Below, piece by piece: positions 54,656 to 64,000 of a stretch of 64,000 nucleotides of DNA. Position 1 is the first letter of the stretch; every line of letters starts with the position of its first letter. Position numbers and translations under genes: made by a program. The stretch is taken from contig MU001495.1 of assembly GCA_010093485.1 (NCBI GenBank), forward strand, positions 372,001 through 436,000, written 5' to 3'. The notes under the pieces were generated by a model. That model ran no database searches and had not been told where the DNA came from. It was given only the letters and a program-made list of their open reading frames with translations. Source of the stretch: Karstenula rhodostoma CBS 690.94. Lineage: Eukaryota; Ascomycota; Dothideomycetes; Pleosporales; Didymosphaeriaceae.

Positions 54656-55929
54656 TCACCACTCCACCCCAATCACCTGTTGGCGGCCTTCTCGGTGATT
54701 TCTCTGTGTTGCATATTGCAAGCCCCGGGAAGAACACAGGTTTCGGCTAGTGTCCAGCGCCAGCTCCACGGCTTGGGACTGGGCGAACCGCTGCAGAGTA
54801 GACGTGCCGACGGACGTGGAGTTCAGGTCGTGGTGGCGGTAGTGGCCTCGCTTTAGTGCCTGACTTGCATGGTGCGCAGAGGCGAAGAGGTCTGCGTTGC
54901 GCTTTTGGCGGGGGTGGCCTTGGGGGAGAGCGGGCTTGTGACGGTGCCAGAAGGATTTGTGGAACACTGGGGGCTGCGTCAGTGGGGGCGCGTGGAGCGC
55001 GCAGAGGGTTGGCTTGGCTTACTTGGGCGGAGGCTGGCCGAGTTGACGGCAACCATTGCGATGGATAGCTCGCGTGCGCCCCAGCGCGCGATGATGCGGA
55101 CTGTGACGTTGGGAACGACCTGGGGCAGCGGTCAGCGCGAAATCCAGAGCGTCGTCCTGGAAGTGGTAGACTGACCGTCAGGGAGACGCGGGTGATGCAT
55201 GCAGCCATCACGAATATGCCGGATGAAAGCAGGGCGAATACTATTATTCGTCTGTGCAAGGGTATCCGCAGGGTCCACAGAAGGGGGACAGGTATAGCGA
55301 GGAGTAACGCGTCCGTGGTTGCGTCGAAGCAGCTCAGCACGACGAAGAAGGACGACGAAGTAGTACACTCGTTTCCTGGCAGCGGCTGTATCCGGAATCT
55401 CCGCGAGTATGGCAAGCACATCAAACTGAGCATCAGCGTCGTCGCGACGAAGCCGCATATGCACAGTATGCTGGTGAACTTGAGCAGTTTCTCTTGCCAG
55501 GAGCCGAACGCAAGGCGTTGGTAGAGGATGATGACCATCGCTTTAAGACTGAACACCATGACCATGCTGAGACGGGTTTAGCCAGCGTTCTCGATCGTAG
55601 TGCACAGTGGTCGATACGTACTACGCGTAGAGAGTGATGATGTAGAACTTGGACCCCCACTCTACGCCCTTCACCTGTTCGGGAGTCAAGGCTCACACTT
55701 CATCTGGCTTGTAGTCGATGTTGGTCGCGGTGTAGTAGGTGCAGTTTATCCCGGCGATGATGACAGCCCAGCAGAACAGTGCTATGAAGGCGAACCCGTC
55801 GTCAGTTCCAAGGCCGTAGAGTCCGAAGGTGCGAATCCGGACGGCGAAGCGCATCACCACCCATAGCGATCCCAGCGAAAACAACGCCCATATCTCAGGC
55901 AAGAAACGGTTGTCGTTGACAGGCGCCAT
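54656..55929 (-). pseudogene. Second Pth11/SAT4-like membrane receptor, interrupted by an in-frame stop
   Basis: Minus-strand exons: from ATG 55929 (MAPVNDNRFLPEIWALFSLG), helices one and two, NCTYYTATNIDYKPDEV, then TGA at 55695-55693, and the same frame continues ALTPEQVKGVEWGSKFYII, the usual sequence after helix two in SAT4-like proteins. An intron (GTACGT...TCTCAG) leads to MVMVFSLKAMVIILYQRL and helices four to six; another (GTCAGT...CCCCAG) leads to VPNVTVRIIARWGARELSIA; a last intron (GTAAGC...CCCCAG) leads to FHKSFWHRHKPALPQGHP, with stop at 54656. Only one substitution separates it from an open frame. A 24-nt intron could remove the TGA but is far too short to be spliced. Hence probably a recent pseudogene. 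Confidence 0.65.
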
Positions 55930-56939
55930 ACCCCCGAATGTCGATAGGAGTCTCGTGTATCACCCATGAACGTGCTTGTTGAGGCGTCTGCATGTTATGT
56001 AATGGCAGCATGAGCACTAGAAGCTGGGTCAGCGACATGCGAGCAGCTGTTAGATAGCCTGATAGAGTTTAATGCGATGAGTGCGGATTTGCGTACTTGC
56101 AGCGATAACGAGGTCATCGCAACCTTGTTGTTCGCTTCCCCTTCCTCCAGTCTGCCGCAGGGCTACAATAGCGACTTGTCAGGATTAGTATACGCCTGTA
56201 TGTAGTTGCGGAGGAGGCTCCGCTACAAGGATACAGTCTACAAACACGGAAACGGAAGCTACGATGCACCGAGCCAATTAACGATGAGCGATGGAGTGAA
56301 TCATTGTTTAGAGTTGGTTAGGGGGATGCTTTTTCTGTAGGTGTGCGTCTGCTAAATCGACAAGTCAATAGATTTTATGTGCATGATACAGTTGACGAGC
56401 GACAGAGCGCCTCGTCGTCAGCCAACTGAGAGGATTTGGAATGTCTCCAGCCCTGCAGATGAGGGTATTTATGATTTTCTGATTGTTGACACGAAGCACA
56501 AAGTGGTGTCCAATAAAATGATAGACAAGATGTAGACTGCCTGAGGGTGTTTATCAATGTTGATTTTCGCGGAGGAGGACATGTGGGCCTCTGGTCGAGA
56601 GTAGCCTGATCGGGCTGTCTCGCGCGGGTGCCCCTTCTTGGGTGGAGACTCACTCCTTCGAAATGGTCGACCCAACACTTTAATATCCGCGAAATTCCCT
56701 AACAACAGACGAGTGTTGTGATTAGGTAGCTAGGTAGATAGCATAGTAAGTACGCATTTTTTATGCTTCTATATTCCAAAATGATAGTTGTACAGCACAT
56801 ATTTCACAGTATGCTGATTGAGCAGTCAAACATTGGAGCTATCCATTGGTTCGAGAAAAGTCTACAAAATGTGGTATCTAAATGACAAGAGAAGCGAACA
56901 AAATCAGCCATACACATCGCACCAATCTCCCCATGCCAT
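55930..56939. other. Intergenic
   Basis: 1 kb, no genes recognised; promoter of the SAT4-like gene at the left. Confidence 0.35.
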
Positions 56940-57872
56940 CTAAAAGAACTCGGCGTGAGCATAAGGTGTGTGCGGCAGCAACTTCTCGTACGAAGAGTTA
57001 GGATCCTTCTCGATGATGGTGGTGCTCCTCTTCTCATTGACGATACCATCAGTCCCCGGAGCATTGAAGCACGCGCCGTTTTTATCGAGGCGCTCGGCGA
57101 GGTAGTCCCTTGCAGCGTTCAACTGGTTACCCATGCACGACGCATCCTTGCCCGTGTAGTCGATCGGGTGGCCGTTGATATCGTAGTTGAGGTAGGTGCC
57201 GACCTGGGCAAAGTCCTCTGTGGGGTTGTTGTTTGCGTAGCTGTCCGGGACGCACGAGTCGGCGTTGATGGCGTTGTTGAAGACGTCGCCGTTGGAGAAG
57301 GCGAAGCCATCGCGGTCGTTGCAGTGCATGGATTCGTGGCTGAACCACGTCTTGCTGGGCGCGCCGCCGCAGAAGATCGAGTTGCCGTCCGAGTAGCCGC
57401 CTCCGCCGCCGAACCCGTTCATCGTTACGATGTGGAGCACGTTGCTGCGCGCACCGGGGGGCACGGTACCCATGCCGTCGATGGTGTCTTGCAGGCTGAG
57501 CTCGGCGTTTGAGCAGCGGCAGAGAACCCAGGGGTCGCGGCCGGACGGGCAGTCTTCGTATGTGACGTCGTAGATCTCTAGGTCGCGGAGTTCGCACTTG
57601 GGGCGCGCATCCTCGTCACTGATGGCTTCTCGCGCCTTGTCGTAGCAGTTCTGCGGGTACCTTCCTGCATCCCACTTGGTAGCGGTGCCTTTCGCTATCG
57701 GCGGGATGCGAGAAGGGTCTGCGGTGAGGGCATCGAAGTTATCGAGGAGCGCTGTCTTGGCCAGATCCCGCTGGCTCAGCTGTGACATGCCATGGGACAG
57801 CGGAACGGTATGAGCACGAGTGCTGGTAGCCAACGCCAGCGCGACTCCAGCTGCGGAAATGAACCGAACCAT
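56940..57872 (-). CDS. Secreted HExxH protein of the con-13 type
   Basis: Single exon, 310 residues from ATG 57872. Signal peptide VRFISAAGVALALATSTRA with likely cleavage near AHT. Conserved blocks: YPQNCYDKAREA, CELRDLEIYDVTYEDCP, VLCRCSNAELSLQDTIDGMG, and a zincin-like SHESMHCNDRDGF (HExxH at residues 179-183) followed by FNNAINADSCVPDSYANN. At least ten Cys suit an extracellular disulfide-bonded fold. The family includes Neurospora conidiation-specific protein 13 and many secreted proteins of plant-associated fungi (recalled). HExxH suggests a metal site; peptidase activity has not been shown to my knowledge. Strongly secreted; a cell-wall or effector-like role is inference. Confidence 0.82.
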   Translation of the reverse strand: MVRFISAAGVALALATSTRAHTVPLSHGMSQLSQRDLAKTALLDNFDALTADPSRIPPIAKGTATKWDAGRYPQNCYDKAREAISDEDARPKCELRDLEIYDVTYEDCPSGRDPWVLCRCSNAELSLQDTIDGMGTVPPGARSNVLHIVTMNGFGGGGGYSDGNSIFCGGAPSKTWFSHESMHCNDRDGFAFSNGDVFNNAINADSCVPDSYANNNPTEDFAQVGTYLNYDINGHPIDYTGKDASCMGNQLNAARDYLAERLDKNGACFNAPGTDGIVNEKRSTTIIEKDPNSSYEKLLPHTPYAHAEFF

Positions 57873-59790
57873 GATGTATACAAACAAAAAACGACAGAAG
57901 TACTAAAAGAACAGCTGAGTGATACAGTGAATGAGAGAGAACCTTGATGATGTGAATGTAGACAACGGACTCGCACAAACACCTACCTATATACCTCCTC
58001 CCTGTCGTCTGAGCGTAGGCATGAAACAATGTTTCCACTCCGTAGTCTGTTCTACAGTTGGACGCCCTATGGAGAGCGTGGCAGTGACATACTTACATCT
58101 CGCAAGATCCCTCCCCAGTCCGACGCCCGTGCAAGCCGGGGAGAGGCTTCGAGTGAGATTTCCTGAGTACTAGTGGCGGGAGGACCCAAGCTCTCCGAAG
58201 CGCAGTCCGCAGTGTACTGCGGTTGCAGCCATATCTTTTGGCAGTGGGTCCTCTAGAACGCTCTAGTTTTATATAAATAACGCTAATCTTTTTACTACGC
58301 GTATTTTATATAAAAATAAAATAAAAAACCTCGCTATCGCTATTAATAGAAGTACCTCGGTATATCTATATATTTTATAGATAACGAATTAATATATTCC
58401 TTACTAAGAAGTCTCTTAAAAGCACCCTTGCCGGCGGACCCACTGCCAAAAGATATGGCTGCAACCACAGTACAAGCGCAGGGATACCTTAACAAAGCGC
58501 GGCTCGTCGGACTGAAGTCGGACTCTCAGCCAATGGTCTTCATCGTGATCGACACAAAAGCCCATAGAAAGAGCCTCAGATGCGAAATGAGCAGATTCTT
58601 GCCGTGTATGTGAGCAAGCCCAAATAAGCAGTTTGTTTCACGGATGCGTTTCGTCCAACACGCAGCGCCCGGATACGAAGCGCTAGGCCGAAAGCCGCAA
58701 AGCTTGGGGGCGGATGTCAGATGCCTCGACCAATGATGAGCGCCTCGAGGAATACGCGTTTAAAGTTATTCAGGCGGGCAGGATCTTGGGCGGGGAGCTT
58801 AAACTGGGCAAGATTACGGATGTTTGAATGCACTGACATCGGGCTAAAAGGCTTGGGTTGCCTTTGCTTTGATGCGCCACTGCGTCATGAGTAGAAGACT
58901 TGTTCGCGATTCCGCATGCCGTATACGAGCCATCCGCGTCAATACCACATTGCGACCTTGTCGATCGCAGTGTGTTATCCATACAACTGCGGCTTCCAAT
59001 TTCCTCGCATAGCTAAATATACCCCAAACATCGTCCTCCAAGCTCCCAAGAACCGAATCATCACATCACAGCACACCATAAACTCATTCCTCAACCCCTC
59101 AAAACTAAACCCTACGCTTCGCCCTGGGAAGCCTGTATCGCAAATATTGCTATAATAAGCACACGATAATCCCTTTCAACGAGCATTGCCTCTTCCAAGA
59201 CGCCCACCATAAGCCCCCAAGATCCAAACTGACTCGTCTACCTCAAGTCTTGACCGGCGCAGGTCCAAGCGTCGGCCCAAGCGTCGGCCCAAGCTCCCGG
59301 CCCCGATGCTTATTCTCGAGTAGGTACGCTTCTTTTCCTTTCCCCCTCATAGGGGCCGGACTTGAGATTGGTATTAATATTACTCCGGTTCTAAAGGCTA
59401 CGCACGTACGCCTCGTTGCCTACATACACCCGGCCACATCACTTGGGTTGTTCGAGAATGGAACCTGACGAATCGCATGTTACACTGCATTGTAAACTGA
59501 CCGCTGTGCCCTGCTGCATCGCTCCAGTCCAGCCTCTACATATCCAGCTAGAGAAGCGATGCAAGACACGGCTCATCGCCACGCACGTCAATGAAACATC
59601 GCGTGATCTACCTGCCCGACACCCTCCTCCTGCACAAAGATGTGCCTCCTTGCCAGGACAAGGAATAGGCGACCAGATGCGTGTTGCTGCATCTATATCC
59701 ACAAACGACCACTACCCCAAGATGAACACAAAGCCAGAATATCCGGTACCATCCATCGCGAATGCTGTACACCACAACGACTTTCCATCA
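57873..59790. other. Intergenic region with a MITE-like element
   Basis: 1.9 kb. Holds the secreted-protein promoter, the MITE (listed separately), and two exact AAGCGTCGGCCC units at 59267-59290. No gene supported. Confidence 0.45.
58215..58472. mobile_element. MITE-like DNA transposon with 37-bp terminal inverted repeats
   Basis: Left terminus 58215-58251 and right terminus 58436-58472 are inverted copies with one mismatch (CTGCGGTTGCAGCCATATC versus CTGTGGTTGCAGCCATATC on the other strand). Both outer ends are TA, consistent with TA target duplication of Tc1/mariner-Fot1-type elements. The 180-bp interior is extremely AT-rich (TTTTATATAAATAACG, ATAAAATAAAAAA) with no coding capacity, which suggests a non-autonomous and RIP-altered element. 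Confidence 0.85.
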
Positions 59791-61080
59791 TCACATCGGC
59801 TTAGCAGGATCCGGGATCCACGCTCCCTCAGGTCCCACCATTTCCCTGATTTCCAAGCGACACTCCACAAGCCATTGTGCGTAGTACTCCGTAGATGGCT
59901 TCAGGTGCGGGATTGCCCTTCGAAAAGCATCGTATTTGGTGTTTGTGGAATTCGCTCTATGCGGTGCGTTGGGCTGTGGTTGGTCTTGGGTTGACTGCAC
60001 CGGCAATGGCGTCTCCGAGGGACCGTCGACCCACAAATGCTGGAGGTCCGATGTGTTTCCACTGCCAAAAGCCGCGGTGTTTATGTTCGTGCCTTCAGCG
60101 AGTTTTGTAGTTGACGGCGGATGGTCGTCGTTATCGGTGATGTTGACGACGTCCCAAAATGCTTTGATCACTTCCTGGATTTGTCCTTGCTGCTTCTCTT
60201 CCTGTGTGAGCAGCCCATCAATGCCTATCTCGCCGGAGGAAAGAGTATCTTCGGCTGTAAGACCCCACGCCGTCATCGGTCCTGCGCTTGGCTCCAGTTC
60301 ATCGCTCGTTTCGCCGTTGTCTGGTGTTTCGTGGGTTAGCACATCTCGAGAAGGCCATCTGAGTCACTTACTATTGGAGCATGGATTCCAGGACTCGGGA
60401 TTATCCGTAGAACCCTTCACTTCATCACTCCAGTCCCAGCTTGTGGCGGATGGATTAGGGTTGTCTTGCTTGGGTTCTGCGATCTCTCCTGGCTCTTCTC
60501 CAGTGAGGAAGTCGAGATACTCGTCATCGATTCCGGCGCATACGAGTTCGTAATTGGTGTCAATGGGATGCATCGGATCAGTGCTACGCACCCAGTCATC
60601 ATCATCTTCAATGTATACCGGCTCGGTGATGACTGGCATTACAACTTCTTCAGGCTGTACTTCGCGCGTCAACGGCGAAGGCAGGAGCTTGCTCCATTTC
60701 ACCTTGGCCGGACCCACTCTTCGGATCTTTGCTCTGTCCTCATACGGGATGGTGTTCCTAAGCTCCCACAACTCAAGCTCGTAAGTCTTATCAAGCTCCT
60801 TGATTAGTTCGGACACCTTCGGTGCTCCAGGTAACTTATCTTTCACAAGCTCATCGTGAAACTGCTTAGCTTTCTCGAGTCGCGTTTGCCAACGTGACAC
60901 CCAGGAATCTCTTGAACACTTGCTGCAAGTAGACAAACGCTTGATTGTAACGTATCCCACGGCTGTGCAAGCAGCTCTGCGGCTGTCCTGTCTCTCCTTC
61001 ACTTTGGTTCCTCCGCAACGGGATTGGCATCGCGTAACGTAGTGACCACAGCCAAACGTATAGTATATCACCGTACACAT
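59791..61080 (-). CDS. Hypothetical fungal protein with Cys-rich N-terminus
   Basis: Two exons, 61080-60372 and 60320-59791, with a 51-nt intron (GTAAGT donor, CACCAG acceptor), 412 residues. The N-terminus MCTVIYYTFGCGHYVTRCQS has spaced Cys/His resembling small zinc-binding leaders common in fungal orphan proteins. It is followed by a coiled helix RWQTRLEKAKQFHDELVKDK, then acidic disordered sequence (IEDDDDWVRST, DWSDEVKGSTDN). The C-terminal exon contains EEKQQGQIQEVIKAFWDVV and a final helix YAQWLVECRLEIREMVGPEG. No domain recognised, no signal peptide. Function unknown. Confidence 0.65.
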
Positions 61081-62388
61081 GGTATCTTCGATGCAGTGTA
61101 GCGATTAATGTTTTTCTGGGACTCCCACCAAAGCAAGCCACTCTTCGCTGCCTGCTTTGCTCGACAGCTCGACAGGTCAAGAACAGACCAACAGCAATTG
61201 TTTGAGTTGGGTCGTGATGGTAATGGGTTCGATGCTTGGATGCTTTGGCAGCAATACTTGCGAAGGCACTGTCTATACCCAGAAGTCGAGCTCGAGGGGG
61301 GTGGGTCAAAACTTCAGAAGTGCAGGCTGTTTGGATCGCATAGTTGACAAAATTGGTCCAGATGCCGTTGTTATCGCACAGTCCAAACACAGACCGTCAA
61401 CCGAAAAATTGGGTCGAATGTCGAAGGCAGTGGCCAGAGTAGATCCCGCTTCAGCAATGGCGCAGCTGCTCTTTCGTTAGTACCTGTCCACATGGTCGAA
61501 GTCGACCTCGAAGTGGAGGCCAAACAGTTAGCAAGCGCCGGGACAAAAGTCGCAGGAAACGAGAGAACTCCAAGAGAAGCGTTGGCAGAGAGACTATAGA
61601 GCTGTTGTGCGCTGTAGAGCTATGCTCGCCCGCCCTATGTAGCGACAGTGACCAAGCCCCAAACCAGGTAAAGGTAGAGAGAGGCGGACTACTCGCCAGA
61701 TTAGCTTCAAGCCGACCTTGTTATGCAAACGGGCTCACATGTCCATAGCGTCTGTTATCGCGGCAACAAGCGCACCATAGGTTGCGGGGGTGACGCGGGG
61801 CAAAGTGAGAGACGCGCTTGTGCGCGGTTGACGCGCAGTCACCTGATCCGCGAGGAACCTTGAAAAGAGCATCCTCGCACCTGCCGACCTTGGAAGTAGT
61901 TCCGCCGCCCAACATTCTATTTTTGTTCATGTTTAGCGAAACGTGAAACGTTGATGTTTCGCCTAGAAAGTCGAACAAATCCTGTCAGCTCGGAATCCTT
62001 TTACACGCTGGGATATGTGGTATCGACTAGGGTGCTATGTCTCGTCCCGACGACATGTTACAACAGAAGAAACCTAGAGGAACAAGACGAAATGAACGAC
62101 ACAGTGGAAGGACCAAGGTTGCATACATGTGATGAGTCAAGAATGACCTGCATTATAAATTGTTCGCCTACTCCAGCGTCGCGATAGGAGGAATTAGCGT
62201 CGCCACAGGCGCGTGGGTTTGTCCCAAACAGTAAGGTAGAAAGTAGCCAGACCCGCTGTACAACAAGGTCAGACCGTCGTAAAGTCGTCTTCTCGTAATC
62301 ATTAAAGTCCGGCAAGGCGTATGGAAGCCCCCCGTGTAATATAAACCAAGAAATGTATGCGTGTCCCACACATGAATAATAATAGACA
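61081..62388. other. Intergenic
   Basis: 1.3 kb with no gene supported. It includes the 3' end of the following gene and the promoter of the Cys-rich hypothetical gene. Confidence 0.35.
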
Positions 62389-64000
62389 TCAGTACCGCAC
62401 CACGGGAGGAAGTGCTGCCTCGTCCTGCATCATCACACCCGTCTTGATACCGCCTTTTTCAATCTTCTGCATCCAGTCTTCATCACGCTTCTTTTCTTTC
62501 TTGAGCGCCCAAGCGCTAAACACTTTCCTCAGTTTGGACTTGTGCTCTGGCGCCTTGGAGTCATGTGCCGCCGAGACCTGGACTACATTCGGGTAGCCAC
62601 TTCGATTAGCGTCGAACGAGCGGTCGGATTGCACTCCATCCGTGCTGATCTTGCGCGAGAAATTGGGCGCAGCGTGGCGAACGTCGGCGCTCGGTCTTGA
62701 AATAATATGGCCGTTATGCTGCAATGCGTCCTTGTGGACTTGTAGTTTGAGCTGATCGTCAAGAGACTTTGCACCTGACATGGCCGATATCATGTGGTCA
62801 AAGTCCATCGATCGGTCTTCTGGCACTACAACCGTTCTCTTCTGCGCGAACGCCTCCTGGGTAGGTGATTTGACAAGGGGTGAAACGTGTCCGAGAGTAT
62901 TCGCGTAGCGGATTGCCAGTGTATCCGACCCGCTTCTCCGGTGATGTTGAAAGGCAGCCGCAGCATAGTTTTGCTGCTGCTGTTGGTCTTGTGTTCGCAT
63001 GAGGGTTGCGATGTGGGCGCCTTGCACCGGAGCCTTTGGTTGATCCTTTGATCGCCCGGGGTCCTTCCACGTGTCCAGGCTAGGTAGTGGTGGTAGCTCA
63101 CGATTGAGATTGAGTTCGCTCTTCTTTTCGTGCTCGACCAGTCCTTTTCGTCCACTCGAGGTGCCAGGTCTGCTGCTGCTGCGAGAGCTGGAATGGTTCA
63201 AACCCCAACTTCGCCATCCTTGCGAGGAACCACTGCTTTTCGGCTGATCGGAAGACTGGCTTCTCAGAGAGGTGTGTGACTGCGCGCGACTGAGGCTCCG
63301 GGATCCGGGAAACATGTACTCTCGGATGCCTGATCGGATGCTCGTTGCGCGACTTGGAGGCTTGTCCGTCGTCTGCGGTCGAGACTGTGGCTGAGCAGCA
63401 AGCTGTTGACGGCGCTTCTCGAGTTCCTGCCGCATCCACTCAGCAGCCTGGGCATCGGCGATAGCCGCAGGATTGTCGCCTTGACGGGATGTGCGTTTGG
63501 AGCTCACGTGCGTCACAGCTACCGAAGTCGGCGCCGTGGAGCCGCTGTACATGTGTGTATCCGTCGACGCAGTAAGTGGAGTTCCAACACTCATGGCATC
63601 GTCGGTATCTGTTTCAGCGCGGACCAAGACGTATCTAGGAGCGTCGGCCGTGGGGGACTTGAGCGGCCGCCTGGCCTCGGTCTCTGATGCTGTGTTCTCG
63701 GTGCCCTCCACCCTCCTCTTTCCAGTGTTGGCTCGCAACGGTAGGTCTGGGTAGCTCTTGGGCGCGGTGGCCGCTCTCTGCGATCCTTTCCGTGCATTGT
63801 GCTCGGGCGGGGCGCCAGTGGGCCGGTGGACTCTGACCTGCGAGTCGTCTGTCCTGTGCTCACTCCGCCTGGTGTGTGGTCCGCGGAAGTCGAGCTTGGG
63901 GTCTGCGTCGGGGATGTCGTGGTCGGAAGGTTTGAAGTTCTGGAGGATGAGGGCGCACGCAGCTCGAAGCTCCTGCTCGGTCTTGGGGTCGATGCGCTGG
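62389..64000 (-). CDS. Disordered fungal protein, 3' part, cut by window edge
   Basis: An open minus-strand frame enters at the right edge (QRIDPKTEQELRAACALILQ, NFKPSDHDIPDADPKLDFR) and runs 536 codons to a stop at 62389 without introns. The entering segment looks conserved and structured. The body is Ser/Arg/Gln-rich and disordered (SSRSSSRPGTSSGRKG, QDQQQQQNYAAAAF). Near the C-terminus, AIRYANTLGHVSP, MDFDHMISAMSGAKSLDDQL and a basic helix KLRKVFSAWALKKEKKR look conserved; the end is LPPVVRY. Function unknown. The start codon is outside the window. Confidence 0.7.
   Translation of the reverse strand, partial: QRIDPKTEQELRAACALILQNFKPSDHDIPDADPKLDFRGPHTRRSEHRTDDSQVRVHRPTGAPPEHNARKGSQRAATAPKSYPDLPLRANTGKRRVEGTENTASETEARRPLKSPTADAPRYVLVRAETDTDDAMSVGTPLTASTDTHMYSGSTAPTSVAVTHVSSKRTSRQGDNPAAIADAQAAEWMRQELEKRRQQLAAQPQSRPQTTDKPPSRATSIRSGIREYMFPGSRSLSRAQSHTSLRSQSSDQPKSSGSSQGWRSWGLNHSSSRSSSRPGTSSGRKGLVEHEKKSELNLNRELPPLPSLDTWKDPGRSKDQPKAPVQGAHIATLMRTQDQQQQQNYAAAAFQHHRRSGSDTLAIRYANTLGHVSPLVKSPTQEAFAQKRTVVVPEDRSMDFDHMISAMSGAKSLDDQLKLQVHKDALQHNGHIISRPSADVRHAAPNFSRKISTDGVQSDRSFDANRSGYPNVVQVSAAHDSKAPEHKSKLRKVFSAWALKKEKKRDEDWMQKIEKGGIKTGVMMQDEAALPPVVRY

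Overview
The window is nuclear DNA of a filamentous ascomycete (Pezizomycotina). I infer Dothideomycetes from the overall gene repertoire, but the sequence does not prove it. The genes carry short 40-70 nt introns with GTRNGT donors, RCTRAC-like branch sites and YAG acceptors. Leaders are pyrimidine-rich, intergenic gaps are moderate, and one repeat family shows C-to-T/G-to-A decay typical of repeat-induced point mutation (RIP). Coordinates are genomic spans that include introns. Exon joins were read by eye from splice motifs and reading-frame continuity.

Layout. 0-13 kb is a housekeeping block: 5' part of TTI1 (minus), head-to-head with cohesin regulator PDS5 (plus), an MFS transporter relic, a dual-specificity phosphatase, Sec61-beta (translocon) and a conserved disordered protein. 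13-15.6 kb is empty of recognisable genes. 15.6-26.5 kb is accessory: an F-box-like protein, a membrane-protein gene broken by a nonsense codon, a large ectodomain membrane protein, and a Clr5-ankyrin repeat protein, with short tandem repeats and a perfect hairpin between them. 26.8-27.5 kb holds two inverted copies of a dispersed LTR-like repeat (third copy at 47.05 kb). 27.8-31.3 kb holds two oxidoreductases (D-xylose reductase and an MDR alkenal-reductase-like enzyme). 32-35 kb is a decayed stretch: a small hypothetical gene followed by 3' relics of a D-amino-acid oxidase, an amino-acid permease and an MFS transporter. 36.4-38 kb is a Pth11-like seven-helix receptor.

39.3-42.8 kb holds the most distinctive gene: an N-terminal AMPK-beta/CBM48-type glycogen-binding fold, about twelve copies of a short A-P-[LT]-[LM]-x-[HR]-E motif in a disordered chain, and a C-terminal membrane anchor recovered in a small last exon. 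Inverted, degenerate, tandem copies of its CBM48 exon lie just downstream. 43-45.5 kb is repeat-rich with broken coding sequence.

45.5-64 kb holds an atypical protein kinase, a hypothetical gene, an ENT nucleoside transporter (FUN26), IWR1 (RNA polymerase II import), a cupin, an ISG12/6-16-like membrane protein, a second Pth11/SAT4-like gene with an in-frame stop, a secreted HExxH protein related to con-13, a 258-bp MITE-like element with 37-bp inverted repeats, and two fungal proteins of unknown function (the last cut by the window edge). The genes do not form one pathway. No biosynthetic cluster, tRNA, rRNA or CRISPR array was recognised.
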